Made by a program: the position numbers and the translations under genes. The notes under the pieces were generated by a model, which was not told where the DNA came from, did no database searches, and was given only the letters and a program-made list of their open reading frames with translations. Shown one piece after another: positions 53,536 through 63,486 of a stretch of DNA of 64,000 nucleotides (within the stretch, counting starts at the first letter, position 1; each line of letters begins with the position of its first letter). The DNA is from Azotobacter vinelandii. Lineage in GTDB: Bacteria; Pseudomonadota; Gammaproteobacteria; Pseudomonadales; Pseudomonadaceae. The stretch is taken from assembly GCF_001571105.1 (NCBI RefSeq), contig NZ_BCTD01000011.1; one strand, 5' to 3'.

Positions 53536-56040
53536 TCACCAGGGGCTTGTGGAGAACTCGAGCAGCGCAGGCAGGAACTCCGAGGCCGGCAACGGCTTGC
53601 AGAACAGGTAGCCCTGCCCCGAATCGCAGCCCAGCGCTTCCAGCAACTGGCGCTGTTCTTCGGTCTCGATGCCCTCGGCGATGGTCTGCATGTCCAGATC
53701 CTTGGCCAGGCCGATGATGGCCTGGACGATGCTCCGGTCGCTACCAGCGGACGAAATGGCCTGGATGAAGGAACGGTCGATTTTCAGCTTGTGTACCCGC
53801 AGCTTCTTCAGATAGCTGAGCGACGAATAGCCGGTGCCGAAGTCGTCGATGGAAAGCTTCACGCCCCGGGAGCGCAGGCTGCGCACGATGTCGACGACCT
53901 GCTCGGGATCGTCCATCGCCACGCTTTCGGTCAGCTCCAGTTCGAGCGCCCATGGCGGCAACTGGCTTTCGGCGAGCGCCGTGTCGATCTTTTCCAGCAG
54001 GGCCGTATCGCGGAACTGCGCCATGGAGATGTTGACCGCGATGCTCATGTCCCCGGGCAAACCCGCATCCAGCCAATGCCTCATCTGCTGCGTGGCCCTG
54101 CGCAGGACCAGATCGCCTATCTTGATGATCTGACCGGTGATCTCGGCGATGGGGATGAACTCGGCGGGACTGATGAACCCCAGTTCGGGATGGCGCCACC
54201 TCACCAGAGCCTCGGCGCCTTCCAGCTTTCTTCCCGTTATGTCGAACTGCGGCTGGTAATAGACATCCAGTTGCCCCCATTGGACCGCTTCGCGCAGCGC
54301 TCCCTCCAGCAGCAGGGATCTGGCCGCGCACGCCTGCATTTCCTCCGAGAAGAACGCATAGTGGCTGCGGCGCTCCTGCTTGGCCCGATACATGGCGATG
54401 TCGGCATGGCTGGACAGGGTTTCGAGATCCCGCCCATCCTGGGGAAACATGCAGATGCCCATCGACGCGGAAACGTGCAGCGTATATTGCCCCACTTGAA
54501 TGGGCACTTCGACGGACCTCTTGATGCACTCGGTCATTTGTTCGGCCGTGCGCACGTCCGCCTCGGGAAGCAGGAACATGAACTCGTCGCCTCCCTGGCG
54601 GGACACCATGTCCCTCGGGCGCAGGACCTTTTCCAGGCGGGCGGCGAGTTCGACCAGCAGGGCATCGCCGACCTTATGACCCAGCGAATCGTTGACGTTC
54701 TTGAAGTTGTCGAGGTCCATGAAGATCAACGCCAGAGGCTGCCGTTGCTTCTCGCAGCGCGTGGCCTCGACATCGAAGCAGGTATTGAACAGCGTGCGGT
54801 TCGGAAGCCCGGTGAGCGCATCGAAGTGCGCCATCTGCTCGATCTTGGACTGATTCCTGGCCTGTTCCGTCACGTCCCGGATCAGGATGACGAAATGACT
54901 GCTCCTATCGGACCTCTGCGCGAGCAACGAAGCCGAAACATCGAAAACCAGCTCCTCCGCCCCCTTGCCGGTCCGGAACCGCAGCCCCGTGCCCTGTCCC
55001 CCGCTCTCCGCCGCCCGCATCGCCCCGGTCAGACAGTCCATGGCCTGGGAGGGGAGCCGATCCTGAAGATAATCCCCGGCCTTCGGCTTCTTCTCTCCGA
55101 ACAGCTTTCCATCCGTCGGAACATGGGCACTGAGGAGCAGGCCATCGAGGCGAGCCTCGAGAATGATATCCGGCAACGCCCCCATGAGAACTTCGACATG
55201 CTGCCTCGAATCCTCAAGAAACTTGTAAGGGGCGAGAATGGATTCGACAAAGATAGCCCTGTACAAGACCAAGTAGGCAATTATCTTGTAGATATGGCCG
55301 AAGATGTTATAGGCATCCGTGACATCGCTATATATCGTGAAAAAGAACTCCCCCATCATCATGACCAGCAGGGAGCAGATCAGCAGGCCTTTCTCGAGCC
55401 CCATATCCCTGCGTCTTCGTACCGACAGCAAGACTATGCTGGCGGCATGGATGGCGATGATGGAGAACTCGACTCCCCGCTTGAACTCCGTCAGGCCGAC
55501 GCCCTCCTGATAAGTCCTCGGAAGTATCTCCGGAAACAGAAGCAGGACCAGATGGATCGATACCATGGCGCACAGGGTGACAAGAAGGACTCTCCATCTG
55601 TCCGGGTCGATCGCGGCGGAGCGGCCGGAAACCTCCAGCCGCCAGGGCAGGCAGGCGATGATCAGGACGCCCAGCGCCGTCAGACAACGTGCCAGCAGCC
55701 AGAAACCGATCGCCTTCTCCGGGGAGTTCGGACCGAGAAAATCGGGCATCCCCGAGTAGGACAACATGTGCGAAAAGTCGGAAATCGCCACACCCAGAAA
55801 GGTGCAGGAGACGATCAGGATGACGCGGTTCCCATGCATCCTGAAAGTGTGCCAGCCAACGGCGAAGATCAGCACGCTCACCACGATGGAAGCGGTTTCC
55901 ACCATCTGGTGCAGCGTCAGAAAATACTTTACCGGCGGCAGCGAACCGCCGAATAGACAAATCAGACCCCAGACAGCCAGCAGCAGCGACATTCCCGACC
56001 AGCGCTTGCCCAAAGCGTTGTTTTTCTTGTTTTTCCGCAT
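53536..56040 (-). CDS. MASE/GGDEF/EAL c-di-GMP signalling protein
   Basis: An 834-residue membrane protein. Residues about 15-260 hold seven or eight transmembrane helices resembling a MASE-type sensor. Then a PAS-like part (about 280-400), a GGDEF domain with intact GGDEF at about 483-487, and an EAL domain with EAL at about 610-612, DDFGTGYSSLSYL and the EGIET segment. Both catalytic signatures look intact, so it may be bifunctional. The ATG at 56040 (MRKNKK) is chosen over a GTG five codons upstream; neither has a strong ribosome binding site. It is convergent with gspF. Confidence 0.9.
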   Translation of the reverse strand: MRKNKKNNALGKRWSGMSLLLAVWGLICLFGGSLPPVKYFLTLHQMVETASIVVSVLIFAVGWHTFRMHGNRVILIVSCTFLGVAISDFSHMLSYSGMPDFLGPNSPEKAIGFWLLARCLTALGVLIIACLPWRLEVSGRSAAIDPDRWRVLLVTLCAMVSIHLVLLLFPEILPRTYQEGVGLTEFKRGVEFSIIAIHAASIVLLSVRRRRDMGLEKGLLICSLLVMMMGEFFFTIYSDVTDAYNIFGHIYKIIAYLVLYRAIFVESILAPYKFLEDSRQHVEVLMGALPDIILEARLDGLLLSAHVPTDGKLFGEKKPKAGDYLQDRLPSQAMDCLTGAMRAAESGGQGTGLRFRTGKGAEELVFDVSASLLAQRSDRSSHFVILIRDVTEQARNQSKIEQMAHFDALTGLPNRTLFNTCFDVEATRCEKQRQPLALIFMDLDNFKNVNDSLGHKVGDALLVELAARLEKVLRPRDMVSRQGGDEFMFLLPEADVRTAEQMTECIKRSVEVPIQVGQYTLHVSASMGICMFPQDGRDLETLSSHADIAMYRAKQERRSHYAFFSEEMQACAARSLLLEGALREAVQWGQLDVYYQPQFDITGRKLEGAEALVRWRHPELGFISPAEFIPIAEITGQIIKIGDLVLRRATQQMRHWLDAGLPGDMSIAVNISMAQFRDTALLEKIDTALAESQLPPWALELELTESVAMDDPEQVVDIVRSLRSRGVKLSIDDFGTGYSSLSYLKKLRVHKLKIDRSFIQAISSAGSDRSIVQAIIGLAKDLDMQTIAEGIETEEQRQLLEALGCDSGQGYLFCKPLPASEFLPALLEFSTSPW

Positions 56041-56707
56041 GTCAGGCACCACCACTCAAGACAGGCTGCAGCCGAATGAAATCGCGCCATGTCATCGCGT
56101 ACAAAATGCTTGCGCTCCCCGTTTTCGCAAACTCGCTGGCAAGGGCTGCACGTTCGCGAATGCGATTTCCAGCCATGCCGGCGTGTCGGGGGTTGCCTGG
56201 ATTCGAACGCGCATGGCATGGACAACGCCCGCGCTCCTGATTTCAGGATCGGTCCGCCTCAACCGTGACTGCGGAAACGACTGCCGTCAGTCAAGGAGCA
56301 GGACAGCCCCCGCCACGGGAAGCCGCGTCAGGCCTTGAATCGTCGCGTCCCGGGAAAGAGGTCATCCGAATGCGCTGCCAAGCGGACATCGGCATCCGAC
56401 GGCATGCAAAGCGAAGCGGCGGACCTGGACACAGGCGTATCGATCAGTGACGAGGGAGGCCCCACTGTAGCCATCTCGGCTCGACGCGAGAGGGTCAAAC
56501 AAGCCCTCCATGGATGGCCTGTTTAGTCGATTGGACGGCTCAAGACCGGGGAAATGGAGCCGATACAGACTGCCAGCCACGGCCGACCATACCTCGAAGT
56601 CCCGGCGACGGCTCACCGGAGGCCCGGCGCTGTCGCCGCACCCGAAAGGTCTTTCGCGGAAGACGGGTGAAGAACATCGAGCCGGCGCCCGAGCGCCGGC
56701 TCGCCCG
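56041..56707. other. 667-bp spacer without a supported gene
   Basis: No family is recognisable in any frame. A GC hairpin GCCGGCGC/GCGCCGGC (56681-56700) could terminate the leftward ABM gene. Confidence 0.4.
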
Positions 56708-57286
56708 CTATGCGCGGCCCGGATGCGGCAATCGCTCGAGGCGCCCTTGCATGGCGGGCCGGCCATTGAGCCAGGGAGCCAGCAGACGCGTGACGAGCGG
56801 GATGAACAGGAAGACCATCAGTGGCGTCATCATCAGGGTGCTGAGCAATATCCGCGGGAAGAGCGGCAAGGTGCCCAGGGTATCGCCGAACAGCCACTGG
56901 AACACCAGGGAAACGGGGAAGAACGCCAGCCAGATGGCCATGGCCTGCTTCCAGCGCGGCGGACCGTTGCCCACGGCGTCCTGGAACCAGCTTCCCAGCC
57001 CGATGGCGCGGTGCTCGTGGGGCGCCTCGAAAAGACCCCGGCCACGGGCCAGCCAGGCGTGCCGCGAAGCGGAATGTTCCCAGGCGGACAGAGTGGATTG
57101 GTCGCGAAAGCGGAAGACGATCTGGTATTCATCGTCGCCGGGCGGCGGCGCCAATACGCCGGACCCGAGAAAGCCATCGAAGCCGGCGGCCAGACGGCGG
57201 CCATCCTCGAGCCAGACGCTGAAAGCCCGGTAGCGACCGCGAGCCACACGGCGCGCCACCATGAGGGTGACAGGGGCGTTAGACAT
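56708..57286 (-). CDS. ABM-domain protein with C-terminal membrane helices
   Basis: A 192-residue protein. Residues 1-100 resemble the antibiotic biosynthesis monooxygenase (ABM) fold (VTLMVARRVARGRYRAF, YQIVFRFRDQSTLSAWEHS). Residues about 120-175 have two hydrophobic helices (AIWLAFFPVSLVFQWLF and LLSTLMMTPLMVFLFIPLVT). The start at 57286 has GGAG 9-12 bases upstream. It resembles predicted ABM-superfamily membrane proteins of unknown function; haem or redox activity should not be assumed. Confidence 0.75.
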   Translation of the reverse strand: MSNAPVTLMVARRVARGRYRAFSVWLEDGRRLAAGFDGFLGSGVLAPPPGDDEYQIVFRFRDQSTLSAWEHSASRHAWLARGRGLFEAPHEHRAIGLGSWFQDAVGNGPPRWKQAMAIWLAFFPVSLVFQWLFGDTLGTLPLFPRILLSTLMMTPLMVFLFIPLVTRLLAPWLNGRPAMQGRLERLPHPGRA

Positions 57287-57538
57287 CCTGTATCTCCTTT
57301 TGAGTATCCGGCTACCCGGGTAGGGCCTGCCGAAGAAACGGCGGATCTGGATAAAACCCACCGAAAGGCAGGCCCAAACTACCCCATCCGGCGGCGAACA
57401 ACCAACCCCCGGATACTCGAGGAGACAGAGCTGCGCGATGGCTCATGCCGGATGCGGCCTCACCGACAGGCTTCCTGGCCACCCCCGCGGACGCTGGCAA
57501 TACTTCGAAGCAGAAAGAACATGCAACGGAGGCCGGCT

Positions 57539-58252
57539 ATGTGCGGCAGATTCGTTCAGTACCGGACGGCGATCGATTACCTGCAGGCGCTACGCAGCGA
57601 AACACCCTTGGCGTCCGGCATCGACCCCGTGCCGATCGCCCGTTACAACGTGGCCCCGCACACACGGGTGCTGCTGATCCACGCGGACGCCGACGGGCTG
57701 CGCATGGAGCCCGTTCCCTGGGGATACGCGCCAGCCTGGGCCCAGGGGCCGCGAGCGCGAACGCCGGCGATCAACGCCCGGGTGGAAACGCTGGCGAGCA
57801 GCCGCTTCTGGCGGGAGGCCTGGAAGTCCGGGCGCGCCCTGGTACCGGCCGACGGCTGGTACGAATGGCGGCCGGATGCGGCCGGCAAGGGGCGAAAACA
57901 GCCCTTCTTCCTTCACCTGAAGAGCGGCGAACCGCTGTTCTTCCCGGCCATCGGCCGCTTTCCACGCGAGGGCGCCGTACTGCGCGAAGGGGATGGCTTC
58001 GCCCTGATCACCCGGCCCAGCGAGGGGCGGATGGGCGAGATCCACGACCGCCAGCCGCTGGTCCTGGGAGCGGATATGGCCCGCGCCTGGATCGACCCGC
58101 GACGGACACCGGCCCAGGCAGAGGAAATCGCCCTTCACCGGGGCATGCCGTCGGCGGCGTTCGAGTGGTATCCGGTCGGACTGGCCGTGGGGAATGTGCG
58201 CGAGGAAGGAAACGAGCTGATCCGGCCGCAGGGAACGATCGAGACGGAATGA
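57539..58252 (+). CDS. yedK: SRAP-domain protein (YedK/HMCES family)
   Basis: A 237-residue protein that forms covalent thiazolidine crosslinks with abasic sites in single-stranded DNA. Catalytic Cys2 follows the initiator Met; Asn79 (AINARVET), Glu109 (GWYEW) and His169 (EIHDRQPLVL) match the active-site residues. The start at 57539 places Cys at position 2 and has GGAGG upstream. It is not linked to other repair genes here. Confidence 0.93.
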   Translation: MCGRFVQYRTAIDYLQALRSETPLASGIDPVPIARYNVAPHTRVLLIHADADGLRMEPVPWGYAPAWAQGPRARTPAINARVETLASSRFWREAWKSGRALVPADGWYEWRPDAAGKGRKQPFFLHLKSGEPLFFPAIGRFPREGAVLREGDGFALITRPSEGRMGEIHDRQPLVLGADMARAWIDPRRTPAQAEEIALHRGMPSAAFEWYPVGLAVGNVREEGNELIRPQGTIETE

Positions 58253-58593
58253 GCCGGCAGGACACCGTTTCCGCGCCGCGACCACCGCAAGGAATTTTTC
58301 TCCGGGCCGTTCAGGCCGCACGGGATCGGCTCGCCTACGCTCTTCGAGCGTCGTATCCTTGGCGTCCCGGCCATGCACCATCCGTCCCCGCCCGTGGGCC
58401 GCCGACCCGAACCCGACTGCAGGCAGCTTCGGGCCTGACGGTGCCGTCCCGGCATGCTCCGCCGCTCTGCCGCGCGAACCTGGCCATGCCGAGGGCTTGC
58501 CACTTCTACGCGTCGCCTCGTCGGAAGTGGCCTGCCGGCAATGGTCCGGCGGGGCCGCAGCAACACATTTCCATCTGATTACCAAGGATCTTC
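58253..58593. other. 341-bp spacer, no gene seen
   Basis: No supported gene. It holds GC-rich short repeats only; open frames are continuations of bias from neighbours. Confidence 0.35.
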
Positions 58594-58815
58594 ATGAATA
58601 ATTTCTGGATTAGCGCCGCAGCGATCGCCGCTCTCGCCGTCGTGGCAATGGCGATCCACCTCGCCCTGAGGCCTCGCCGTTTCAAACCCAAAGGCGATGC
58701 CTACTGGAAAGCGAAAGCCAGAGCCATCCAGAAGCGACATACGGGGCAAGTCATCACCAGTGGTGCGCCCCTGGCCAAGGATCGGTCGAGATCCAGGACG
58801 TCCAGCGAGCGGTGA
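58594..58815 (+). CDS. small single-pass membrane protein, 73 aa
   Basis: A short ORF with AAGGA 6 bases before ATG. Residues 5-24 form one hydrophobic helix (WISAAAIAALAVVAMAIHLA) followed by a strongly basic cytoplasmic tail (RPRRFKPKG, KAKARAIQKR). No family is recognised. The arrangement is like many small stress-linked membrane proteins, but this is only an observation. Confidence 0.55.
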   Translation: MNNFWISAAAIAALAVVAMAIHLALRPRRFKPKGDAYWKAKARAIQKRHTGQVITSGAPLAKDRSRSRTSSER

Positions 58816-58867
58816 CGAAAGAGGATTCGGTTTACGGTAGCCGGCGCGAGATATTGTTGGCCATCAG

Positions 58868-58895
58868 TTGATAATAGTTATCACTTGCATATAAT
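58868..58895 (+). promoter_or_regulatory. strong sigma-70 promoter overlapped by a Fur box
   Basis: TTGATA (58868-58873), a 16-base spacer and perfect TATAAT (58890-58895). The Fur-like palindrome TGATAATAGTTATCA (58869-58883) covers the -35 and matches the 7-1-7 Fur consensus at 14 of 15 positions. No credible protein gene lies downstream on the plus strand within 500 bases. Confidence 0.75.
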
Positions 58896-59470
58896 GGGGA
58901 CACCGTCGGCAGATCGGCATGCAGGCGGCGTCAGCCGGCCATTGCCAAGAGATGGCCATACCGGGGTTCACGGTACCCGGCAAGGCGCGCAGCCTGTTCG
59001 AGTAATCTGCAAGTCCAGGGGTCATCAGCCCTATCCTACTGGTAGGCATGCCAGCGGCGATACAATGCCCGACTAGCCGGCGTAACCGGCCATTCCTTCT
59101 CCTCCCGGCCGCCAGTGGATGGCTACCCGGAAAGCACCGGGCTCGATCCCGTTTCGAGCGGCTGTCCCCATTTCCCTCCACCAGCCGCATGGCGCAAACG
59201 CTCGCTCGGGCATCGAGCGACACCGGCAAGGCACGGGAACGCGCCATGCGGATCGCCGGGATCTGCGCCGCTTTCGTCGATGCAGCCTGGGATGAAGGAA
59301 GTGCGGGCCAAGGTCACGGCGCGTTCCCGCGCCGTGTCGATGGCGGCTATGCGATGATCGGCCGGCAGGACAACGAAAACTATTAATGCCACCGGAGCGG
59401 ATTTCATATGGCATGCCCCGGATGGGTTTTCCGACACCGGGTTCCGGCCTCGACCGGCAACAGGAAGGAC
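58896..59470 (+). other. non-coding region downstream of the Fur-boxed promoter
   Basis: About 575 bases without a supported gene. The nearest reading frame is only 28 codons (58919-59005) with no good ribosome binding site. A short hairpin GCCGG/CCGGC (59076-59090) followed by pyrimidines could end a transcript of about 200 bases. It could be an iron-regulated sRNA or a decayed iron gene. Confidence 0.4.
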
Positions 59471-59479
59471 AAGGCGCGA

Positions 59480-59886
59480 CCGGTAAACGCGCCAGATCGG
59501 CAATGTCCCACTGAATGACCGAGCCCTGCATGCCCTGGGCGAAGCTGGTAAGATCGCTGCCCAGAAGAAAGGCGGTGTCTCCGACTACAAGGATTCGCCC
59601 GACGTTTTTCCACCTGCGCGCGATGCCGACTCCATCCAAGGAATCGAGCATCACCGACAAGCACTTCAAACAGGCCTTGCGCGTTTTCGGCATTCGGGAT
59701 CGGCCGCAACTGCCCGTCATACCTACGCGACCATGGGCCTGATGGCTGGCATGAGTCCGCTTTATAACCAGCAGTTAGGCAACAACGTCCAGATGCTGTT
59801 CTCCAATACGCCCGCTGATCAACTCAAGCTCCGACTGGAGTGAGACCGCAAAGCTCGAAATTGGTATCAAATCGGTATCAGCGTGA
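59480..59886 (+). pseudogene. tyrosine-recombinase (phage integrase) relic
   Basis: Only C-terminal fragments remain, in three frames. DRALHALGEAGKIAAQKKGG through VFPPARDADSIQGIEH is about 59515-59645. DKHFKQALRVFGIRDRPQ is about 59653-59705. HTYATMGLMAGMSPLY with the HxxR-box-like region and QLGNNVQMLF is about 59718-59803. INSSSDWSETAKLEIGIKSV runs to the stop at 59884-59886. The catalytic tyrosine region (STYARW in intact relatives) is destroyed by a frameshift. At least three frameshifts; inactive. Confidence 0.85.
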
Positions 59887-59921
59887 TTCAGTGGCTTGTA
59901 ATTTATTGATAGGAAAGCCCT

Positions 59922-61511
<1,590 letters not shown>

Positions 61512-61518
61512 GAGCACA

Positions 61519-61553
61519 GGGCGCAAGCGCCGCAGCGTGCGGAGCTTGCGCCC
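61519..61553. terminator. bidirectional hairpin between ybiT and uppP
   Basis: A GGGCGCAAGC/GCTTGCGCCC stem (61519-61528 with 61544-61553) and an inner CCGCA/TGCGG stem, between two convergent genes. No T-run. Confidence 0.65.
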
Positions 61554-61568
61554 CGCGCGCCAGAAGGC

Positions 61569-62402
61569 TCAGCCCTGCGCCGTGCTCCAGTCGACCACGC
61601 CGAGCTGCCAGGTGAGGAGAATCAGCAAACCGAAACCGATGCGATACCAGGCGAACAGCGCATAGCTGTGGCTGGCGATGAACCTGAGCAGCCCGCGCAC
61701 GGCGAGCATGGCGAAGATGAAGGAAACGACGAAGCCCAGGGCGAAGACCGGCAGGTCGCCGCCGTTTTCGAAGAGTGCGCGATGCTTGTAGCCGGAATAG
61801 GCAGCGGCGCCGACCATGGTCGGCATGGCGAGGAAGAAGGAGAACTCGGTCGCCGCCTTGCGCGACAGACCGAACAGCAGGCCGCCGATGATGGTCGAGC
61901 CCGAGCGCGAGGTGCCGGGAATCATCGCCAGGCACTGGGCGCAGCCGATCTTGAGGGCGTGCCTCCAGTTCATTTCGTCCACCGCGTGCACCTCGATGAC
62001 ATGTTGGCGCCTCTCGGCCCAGAGCATGACCAGACCGCCGACGACCAATGCGCTGGCCACCGTGATCGGATTGAACAGCCAGTGTTCGATCAGATCGGCG
62101 AACGCCACGCCGAGGACCACCGCCGGCAGGAAGGCGATCAGCAGGTTGACGGTGAAACGCTGCGCCTGGGGTTCGCGCGGCAGGCCGAGAATCACGCCGA
62201 ACACCTTCTCGCGGAACTCCCAGACCACGGCCAGGATCGCCCCGAGCTGGATGATGATGTTGAACGCCTTGGCCCTGTCGCCGCCGAAACCGATCAGGTC
62301 GGCGATGATGATCTGGTGCCCGGTGCTGGATATCGGCAGAAACTCCGTCAGTCCCTCGACAACCCCCAAGATGAACGCCTGCGCGGCGAGCCAAAGCTCC
62401 AT
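61569..62402 (-). CDS. uppP: undecaprenyl-diphosphate phosphatase UppP (BacA)
   Basis: A 277-residue membrane enzyme that recycles the C55 lipid carrier for peptidoglycan synthesis; overexpression gives bacitracin resistance. Both conserved motifs are visible: EGLTEFLPISSTGHQII (about 16-32) and PGTSRSGSTIIGGLLFG (about 160-176). About eight membrane helices. Start and length are standard. Confidence 0.96.
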   Translation of the reverse strand: MELWLAAQAFILGVVEGLTEFLPISSTGHQIIIADLIGFGGDRAKAFNIIIQLGAILAVVWEFREKVFGVILGLPREPQAQRFTVNLLIAFLPAVVLGVAFADLIEHWLFNPITVASALVVGGLVMLWAERRQHVIEVHAVDEMNWRHALKIGCAQCLAMIPGTSRSGSTIIGGLLFGLSRKAATEFSFFLAMPTMVGAAAYSGYKHRALFENGGDLPVFALGFVVSFIFAMLAVRGLLRFIASHSYALFAWYRIGFGLLILLTWQLGVVDWSTAQG

Positions 62403-62613
62403 CGATTCCCCATCCGAACTGCAGAAATGACCCGGCGGCCCGCAACCCCGCCGAGAGGAGCGGACACAGCCGACGAAGTCGCACGCACGCGGGGAACGAA
62501 AACACGATTCCCACCCTCGGCGAGCGCCGGCATGCTAGCAGAGAGGAAAGGGCACCGCCGCAAACTTCAATGTATGAAGTCCGACCAAGGAAGGCGAATC
62601 GATACCGGAGAAC

Positions 62614-62857
62614 ATGCCCCTCAAGCGGGCGCTGGCACAGGTCATCGGCGGCCGGAAGAAGCTCGGCGACAGGCGACACATTCCGGCCCATATTGATCAA
62701 GGGGGATCTGCGCGAATCCGGCCAGCGACTGCCCTATCTCCAGCGTCTGCGGATCGGCAAGCTCAGCCACTGGTCCAGCTTCGAGCGAAACGGTATCCGG
62801 AACACCATTACCCGCAAACTTCTGCTGCTTTATCGCCAGGTGGACAGGCTGGACTGA
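62614..62857 (+). pseudogene. degenerate ORF fragment, unknown family
   Basis: A protein-like segment, ILIKGDLRESGQRLPYLQR with WSSFERNGIRN and ITRKLLLLYRQVDRLD, ends at TGA 62855-62857. A plausible N-terminal part, MPLKRALAQVIGGRKKLGD from ATG 62614, is in another frame, which suggests a frameshift near 62690. I do not recognise the family. Confidence 0.35.
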
Positions 62858-63063
62858 CATCCGTCGGAAAAATCTGTATCAAACCAGAGACACCGACCTA
62901 TACTTCGTCCCATATGAGATTCAGGGCGACGGAAGGAATCCGTTGGCCCAGGCAGGTTTCAGACAAGTGTCACGTTCACGTGATAGCGCCGTGCCTGAAA
63001 AAGTGAAAGACCGATGGCCGCGCCAGACGGCCTCAATCATGGTACTCAAAGAGGGATCGCCCC

Positions 63064-63330
63064 ATGACCAATTCGCTCCGTTTCAACGAAGCCCTGCTGA
63101 TCGCCAACCGCGCCTTCAAACCCCTGCAATGCATCGCCTGGACCCAGGAAATCAACAGTGAACTGAACTTGACCGTCGTGGACCGCACCAGTACGCGGAC
63201 ACTGGGGCACAAGCGCATTCCCTGCTCGACCTACTCGGACCCGAAGAAACTCGCCAGCGTCATTCAGCAAACCCGCCAGGAATTGACCCTTCAGGGCTTC
63301 GCCCTCGCCCCTTGGAACATGCCGGACTGA
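63064..63330 (+). CDS. conserved hypothetical protein, 88 aa
   Basis: A small soluble protein with a good GAGGGA ribosome binding site and a strong terminator. Mixed alpha/beta composition (LLIANRAFKPLQCIAWTQE, LTVVDRTSTRTLG, SVIQQTRQELTLQGFALAP); one or two cysteines. It looks like a Pseudomonadaceae-specific small protein; the function is unknown. Confidence 0.7.
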   Translation: MTNSLRFNEALLIANRAFKPLQCIAWTQEINSELNLTVVDRTSTRTLGHKRIPCSTYSDPKKLASVIQQTRQELTLQGFALAPWNMPD

Positions 63331-63346
63331 TCCAATCCGAACAGAT

Positions 63347-63374
63347 GAAGCCTTGCCCCGGCAAGGCTTCTTTT
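63347..63374 (+). terminator. terminator after the 88-aa gene
   Basis: A perfect 10-bp stem (GAAGCCTTGC/GCAAGGCTTC) with a 4-base loop followed by TTTT. Confidence 0.85.
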
Positions 63375-63438
63375 GCAAAAAGTAAAAGCAAAAAACAAGC
63401 CAAATTCGCCGGATCGCAGCGAAACGGCAGGTGAACGA

Positions 63439-63458
63439 AAGGCGGCCATGGCCGCCTT
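63439..63458. terminator. hairpin before the nfuA stop
   Basis: A perfect inverted repeat AAGGCGGCC/GGCCGCCTT with a 2-base centre, between convergent genes. It probably terminates leftward nfuA. Confidence 0.55.
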
Positions 63459-63486
63459 CTTCATTCCCGCCCTGTCCCGGTATCAA

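Noticed and set aside
52300..55956. A 1,218-codon plus-strand frame spanning gspF and the antisense of the c-di-GMP gene
   Set aside because: It runs out of frame through gspF and antisense through the GGDEF-EAL gene; a codon-bias artefact.
56199..56208. GGATTCGAAC, resembling the reverse complement of a tRNA T-loop
   Set aside because: The flanking bases cannot form the 5-bp T stem or an acceptor stem, so it is not a tRNA.
62966..62985. CACGTTCACGTG inverted repeat upstream of the 88-aa gene
   Set aside because: The arms are only 5 bp and no known operator matches; too weak to list as a regulatory site.
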